Origin: Hyphomicrobiales bacterium
GTDB taxonomy: Bacteria; Pseudomonadota; Alphaproteobacteria; Rhizobiales; Rhizobiaceae
DNA: 64,000 nucleotides
Reading direction: 5' to 3'
NCBI GenBank assembly: GCA_900471525.1
Contig: UCEZ01000013.1
Span: 153,373 to 217,372, forward strand
Shown: positions 60,171 through 64,000 of the stretch, piece by piece
Numbering within the stretch: the first letter of the stretch is position 1
Layout: every line of letters begins with the position of its first letter
Notes under the pieces: generated by a model
The model's database searches: none
The model's input: the letters and a program-made list of their open reading frames with translations, nothing else
What the model was told of the DNA's origin: nothing
Program-made: the position numbers and the translations under genes

Positions 60171-61864
60171 GTGACCCGATGAACGCCAGCAGCATTCTCG
60201 GCGGCACCGCAGATGGACCGATCATCGCAACCGTCGAGCCCCTGAGCTTCTGGGGCGGCGTCTCCCCGTCAACGGGAACTGTCATTGATGTGCATCACCC
60301 TCTCCACGGCGCCTGTCTGACCGGCGCCATCCTGATGATGCCGTCGAGCCGGGGCTCCTGCACCGGCTCCGGTGTGCTTCTGGACCTTATCCTGACGGGG
60401 CGAGCGCCGGCAGCATTGATTTTCAGCGAGGCCGAAGACGTGCTGACGCTGGGCGCGCTGATCGCCACCGAAATGTTCGGCAAGCCGCTTCCCGTGCTTC
60501 GCCTTGCGCCGGAGAGTTTTGCGGCGCTGTCGCGTGCCAAGACCGCGCGGATAACCGCAACGTCGGTCGAGGCGGACGGCATGACGCTGCCCGTCATACC
60601 GCCGCGCATTGCGACGCTCGATCTCAGCGACACCGATCGTGCCATGCTGGAGGGCAAGGAGGGCAAGCAAGGTTTGGCGATCCAGCAGGCGATGCGTATC
60701 ATCTGCGCGATGGCTGCCCAGCAGGGCGCGAACCGTCTGATCGATGTGACGCAGGGTCATATCGATGGCTGCATCTACGCCAGCCCGGCCAATCTGGTTT
60801 TTGCCGAAAGAATGGCCGAAATGGGTGCGCAGGTTCGCGTTCCGACCACCATGAATGCGATCTCCGTCGATCACGCCAACTGGCAGGCACAGGGTGTCCC
60901 CGCCTCTTTCGGCGATCCGGCGGCACGACTCGCAGACGCCTATGTCCGCATGGGCTGTCGCCCGACGTTCACCTGTTCCCCCTATCTTCTGGCCAGCGCA
61001 CCACAGGCAGGCGAAGCGATCGCCTGGGCGGAATCGAACGCCGTGATCTTTGCCAATTCGGTGCTCGGCGCACGCACGCCGAAACATCCGGATTTCCTCG
61101 ACCTTTGCATCGCACTCACCGGGCGCGCGCCGCTCTCCGGGGTCTACCTTGCGGAAAACCGCAGGGCCGCGTCGATTATCGATGTCGAATTACCCGACAA
61201 TGTCGATGACGCCTTCTGGCCTTTGATCGGCTACCTCGCCGGCCACGCCGCGCCGGATCGCATCCCGCTGCTGCGCGGTCTCGCCTCCGCGCAACCATCG
61301 ACGGATGACCTCAAGGCATTGTGCGCCGCTTTCGGCACGACTTCGGCCGCGCCGATGCTTCACGTCGAGGGCGTGACGCCTGAAGCGGAGGGAGCCGCGA
61401 TTGACGGAGCGGAACGAAAGACCATCACCCGCGCCGACATGGCCGACGCCTGGACACGACTGAATTCGGGACCCGAGCAGGTCGAACTCGTCGCCATCGG
61501 CAGCCCCCATGCCTCGCTTAGTGAATGCCGGGCGCTGGCAGCAGTGCTTGTCGGGCGCAAGCGTCATCCAGATGTCGCCGTCATCGTCACGGCAGGCCGT
61601 CAGGTCATCGCCGAGGCGCGCGATGACGGCACGCTCGACAGCCTTGAGCAGAGCGGCGTGCGCGCCGTGCCTGATCTCTGCTGGTGCTCGATCAGCGAAC
61701 CGGTTTTCCCCACGCGCACCCGCACGCTCATCACCAACTCCGGAAAATACGCCCATTACGGCCCCGGCCTCTGCAACCGGGTGGTCCGCTTCGGCAGCCT
61801 TGCCGATTGCGTCGAGGCAGCAGTGACCGGTCGTGTCCCGGCACGACTGCCTCCCTGGCTTTGA
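60167..61864 (+). CDS. Aconitase X (fused small and large subunits), probable cis-3-hydroxy-L-proline dehydratase
   Basis: A 565-residue protein in which a DUF126 small-subunit domain (about residues 1-135; [33 protein letters not shown]) is fused to a DUF521 large subunit (from about 155; [63 protein letters not shown]). This is aconitase X, known in bacteria as a cis-3-hydroxy-L-proline dehydratase producing pyrroline-2-carboxylate. It ends the hydroxyproline operon and overlaps the epimerase gene by 4 bases. An ATG at 60179 is an alternative start. Confidence 0.92.
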   Translation: MSDPMNASSILGGTADGPIIATVEPLSFWGGVSPSTGTVIDVHHPLHGACLTGAILMMPSSRGSCTGSGVLLDLILTGRAPAALIFSEAEDVLTLGALIATEMFGKPLPVLRLAPESFAALSRAKTARITATSVEADGMTLPVIPPRIATLDLSDTDRAMLEGKEGKQGLAIQQAMRIICAMAAQQGANRLIDVTQGHIDGCIYASPANLVFAERMAEMGAQVRVPTTMNAISVDHANWQAQGVPASFGDPAARLADAYVRMGCRPTFTCSPYLLASAPQAGEAIAWAESNAVIFANSVLGARTPKHPDFLDLCIALTGRAPLSGVYLAENRRAASIIDVELPDNVDDAFWPLIGYLAGHAAPDRIPLLRGLASAQPSTDDLKALCAAFGTTSAAPMLHVEGVTPEAEGAAIDGAERKTITRADMADAWTRLNSGPEQVELVAIGSPHASLSECRALAAVLVGRKRHPDVAVIVTAGRQVIAEARDDGTLDSLEQSGVRAVPDLCWCSISEPVFPTRTRTLITNSGKYAHYGPGLCNRVVRFGSLADCVEAAVTGRVPARLPPWL

Positions 61865-61912
61865 TAGTCGATTGATTTGTGCCGCTGAAACGCGAGCCGG
61901 CCGGCAGATGCC

Positions 61913-63502
61913 TCACCGCGCCAACTTTGGCGTGAGCGGTCCAGCAGGCGCGGCACGCATCAGGCTGATCAGCAGCAACCCGGCAATCGCAGCCCAGAAG
62001 GCGACGTTGAAGCCATCGATGAACGACAGGACATTCGCTTCGCGCCGGACGAGCGACACCAGGCTGACCGCGGCACGCGCCGCTGCCGTTTCGGTGGAGG
62101 CGCTGTGTTCCATGAAATGGTGAGAGAGACGAGCCAGCATCTGCCCGACTTCGCTATCGCCTGCCGACACGTGCAGACCGACGAGGTTCGAATGCACCTG
62201 CTCCCGGACACGCAGGAACGTGCTCATCGCCGTTGCCGTGAACTGTATGACTACAAGCCGCATCACCTGGATATAGGCGACGAAGGCAGTGGCGCGGGCC
62301 GGGTTGGAGTTGGACAGCGCGAAAATCAGAAAAGCGGTGAAGGTAAGCCCCTGCCCCACTGACTGCACCAGCGCGATCGGAATGAAATCGTCGAGTGACC
62401 ACGCCTGGGTAGTGTGCGTTCCCATGAAGGCCGCAATCGCAAAACTCGTCAGGCCGAGCATGGCAACGATCCGCGCATCGATCCTGCGCAGCAGATAGAC
62501 TGCAAAAGGCAAGACCACGAACAGCGGCAACGCTGTGTAGAAGAGCAGCAAGCCACCTGTCTGTTCCGGCCGCAGCTGAGCGACGACGGTCAGGAAATTG
62601 GGGACCAGCATGGTGTTGGACAGGCTGGTGATCATGTAGGTCATCATCGCCAACAAGCCCAGGACGAGGTTTCGCGACAAAAGCACACTCGGGCTCGCCC
62701 ATGGCTCCGAAACGATTGCCTCGTTGATGAAGAAGCCAATGACCAATGCGCCGCCGCTGGCAAGCAGTCCGACGACAGTCCCGGACTGGAACCAGTCCAA
62801 CCGGTTTCCCTGGTCGAGGCCGGCATAGATCAGGGCGAGGCCCGCGCCCAGCAACAGCATGCCGCCCCAGTCAGCCTTGGCAAGGAGTGCGCGATTGACC
62901 GCTTCGCGCGGCGTGCCAAGCAGCGTCAGCACTGCCATTAGCGTCGCGATTGCCGCGTCCTGCCAGTAGAGCCACTGCCAGCCGACGTGCTCCACATAGA
63001 ACCCGACCAGCGAGACGCCGGCATTGCCGGTGAAGGAAAGACGGAAGGAATAGGCCGCAAGACCGATAATCCACCATTGCATCGGCAGATTGCGAATTAC
63101 GATCATGATCGTTGCCGGAATGAACACACCCAGCAGCAGGCCATGAACGAAATGCAGGACAAGAAGCGTCTCATAGTCTCGGACGAAAGGGATGAGAACC
63201 GAAACCACGATGTAGAGGAGGCTCGGCCCTACAAACACGCGCCGCAAGCCAAAGACCGTGGCGAGCCAGGCGACTGCCGGAGCGATGAGGATCTGCGGCG
63301 CGGTCGCGACGGTCGCCAACCACGCTCCCTCGTCAAAGCTGAGACCCAAGGCGCCCCTGAGATCCGGCAACCCTATGGCAAAGAGCCGCGTATCGAAGCT
63401 GACGATGAAAGCCCCGAGCAGGACGGCGATGACCGCGAGAAAGGGATAATGGGATGGGCGACCGGTCGAGACGGGGCCGCTGCTGATCGCTTCAGTGGTC
63501 AT
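61913..63502 (-). CDS. MFS multidrug/metabolite exporter (EmrB/DHA2 type)
   Basis: A 529-residue membrane protein with about 14 hydrophobic segments and the DHA2 pattern (FLAVIAVLLGAFIVSFDTRLFAIGLPDLRGALGLSFDEGAWLATV at the start). Unlike most EmrB proteins the first helix has FDTRLFAIGLPDL rather than LDxTIVNVALP. It overlaps the adaptor gene by 11 bases and is expressed with it, so they form an inner-membrane exporter with a periplasmic adaptor. ATG 63502 is chosen within the overlap; ATG 63511 is possible. No link to hydroxyproline is evident; it is convergent with the aconitase X gene. Confidence 0.9.
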   Translation of the reverse strand: MTTEAISSGPVSTGRPSHYPFLAVIAVLLGAFIVSFDTRLFAIGLPDLRGALGLSFDEGAWLATVATAPQILIAPAVAWLATVFGLRRVFVGPSLLYIVVSVLIPFVRDYETLLVLHFVHGLLLGVFIPATIMIVIRNLPMQWWIIGLAAYSFRLSFTGNAGVSLVGFYVEHVGWQWLYWQDAAIATLMAVLTLLGTPREAVNRALLAKADWGGMLLLGAGLALIYAGLDQGNRLDWFQSGTVVGLLASGGALVIGFFINEAIVSEPWASPSVLLSRNLVLGLLAMMTYMITSLSNTMLVPNFLTVVAQLRPEQTGGLLLFYTALPLFVVLPFAVYLLRRIDARIVAMLGLTSFAIAAFMGTHTTQAWSLDDFIPIALVQSVGQGLTFTAFLIFALSNSNPARATAFVAYIQVMRLVVIQFTATAMSTFLRVREQVHSNLVGLHVSAGDSEVGQMLARLSHHFMEHSASTETAAARAAVSLVSLVRREANVLSFIDGFNVAFWAAIAGLLLISLMRAAPAGPLTPKLAR

Positions 63503-64000
63503 TGTCTTCATCCGCCTGGGCAGCTTTGCCGGCGTCGCCGGCAACATGGATGCGGGTGACGACCGACATTCCCGGACGCAATTGCCCGACCAGCGGCTGA
63601 CCGGCGTCGAATTCGACACGAACCGGGATGCGCTGAACCACCTTGGTGAAGTTTCCGCTGGCATTGTCCGGCGGCAGCAGGGCAAAGGTCGATCCGCTCG
63701 CCGGTGAAAGACGTGCGACCCGGCCATGCAGGACAGCATCCGGAAACGTATCGACGGTAATGTCGACCGGCTGTCCGGCAACGACATGCGTCAGTTGGGT
63801 TTCCTTGTAGTTCGCCATCACATAGACATCCGGCAGCGGCACGGCGGCAATCAGCTGTGTGCCGATGTTGACGTAATCCCCCTCCTGCACCAGTCGCTCG
63901 CCGACGACACCGTCGAACGGCGCAACGATCCGCGTGTAACCCTGGCGCAGCTGAGCCATGCTCAAGGCTGCCTCGGCAGCACCGAGGTTCGCTGCCAGCA
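63492..64000 (-). CDS. HlyD/EmrA family membrane fusion protein, C-terminal part (cut by window edge)
   Basis: The minus-strand frame is open to the right edge, so the N-terminus lies outside. Visible are the end of a helical hairpin (LAANLGAAEAALSMAQLRQGYTRI) and the lipoyl/beta-barrel half of an EmrA-type adaptor: IVAPFDGVVGERLVQEGDYVNIG, VYVMANYKETQLTHVVAGQPV, VRVEFDAGQPLVGQLRPGMSVV. This spans the periplasm and contacts an outer-membrane channel. Its stop at 63492 lies inside the exporter gene. Confidence 0.92.
   Translation of the reverse strand, partial: LAANLGAAEAALSMAQLRQGYTRIVAPFDGVVGERLVQEGDYVNIGTQLIAAVPLPDVYVMANYKETQLTHVVAGQPVDITVDTFPDAVLHGRVARLSPASGSTFALLPPDNASGNFTKVVQRIPVRVEFDAGQPLVGQLRPGMSVVTRIHVAGDAGKAAQADEDNDH

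Overview
The window looks like an accessory replicon (megaplasmid or chromid) of a Rhizobiaceae-type alphaproteobacterium. It is GC-rich and almost entirely catabolic: four ABC importers, many oxidoreductases, and regulators of the RpiR, LacI, LysR and GntR families. No rRNA, tRNA, replication, conjugation or intact transposase gene was seen. The taxon is inferred from family content (rhizobial iolD/iolE arrangement, hydroxyproline genes, sugar ABC systems), not from a marker gene.

Region 1 (1-31.9 kb) is a cyclitol/sugar locus. A minus-strand operon (9133 to 1) encodes a Gfo/Idh/MocA oxidoreductase, IolD, an SDR, a TIM-barrel isomerase, a second oxidoreductase and a sugar ABC importer cut by the left edge. 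Divergent from it is an IolG-like dehydrogenase, followed by an RpiR/SIS regulator. Next come a chemoreceptor, a three-gene set (2-hydroxyacid dehydrogenase, HpcH/HpaI aldolase, aldehyde dehydrogenase), a proton-translocating transhydrogenase (pntAB), another oxidoreductase, iolE, a truncated RpiR gene, and a second sugar operon (isomerase, oxidoreductase, permease, ATPase, permease, binding protein) divergent from a LacI-family gene. A spaced motif, TTGCAA-N6-TTGCA, recurs in front of iolD, the divergent iolG pair, the aldehyde dehydrogenase operon and iolE, which suggests one regulon. No iolB, iolC or iolJ is present.

Region 2 (31.9-48.2 kb) holds a secreted esterase-like protein, an etfA fragment, an SDR plus amino-acid ABC operon with a LysR gene, and a tightly overlapping operon: biotin carboxyl carrier, biotin carboxylase, a carrier-like protein without the biotin motif, PxpB, PxpC, a divergent PxpA, and an aspartate-type aminotransferase. 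PxpB/PxpC resemble the carboxyltransferase half of urea carboxylase, so this could be a split biotin-dependent lactam- or amide-opening enzyme. A DMT exporter, an RraA-family aldolase, another LysR gene and a decayed biotinyl domain follow.

Region 3 (48.2-61.9 kb) is a hydroxyproline/3-hydroxyproline catabolic island: two proline racemase-family enzymes (one with Cys/Cys, one with Ser/Thr catalytic positions), two GntR regulators, a DapA-family deaminase, an LDH2-type imine reductase, alpha-ketoglutarate semialdehyde dehydrogenase, a complete polar amino-acid ABC importer, an FAD-dependent D-hydroxyproline dehydrogenase and a fused aconitase X. trans-4-Hydroxy-L-proline would go to 2-oxoglutarate, while 3-hydroxyprolines would go through pyrroline-2-carboxylate to proline. 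The right edge (61.9-64 kb) holds an EmrB-type exporter and a partial EmrA-type membrane fusion protein.

Start sites below were chosen from Shine-Dalgarno sequence, overlap with neighbours and family N-termini. Assignments are by eye; no database search was run.
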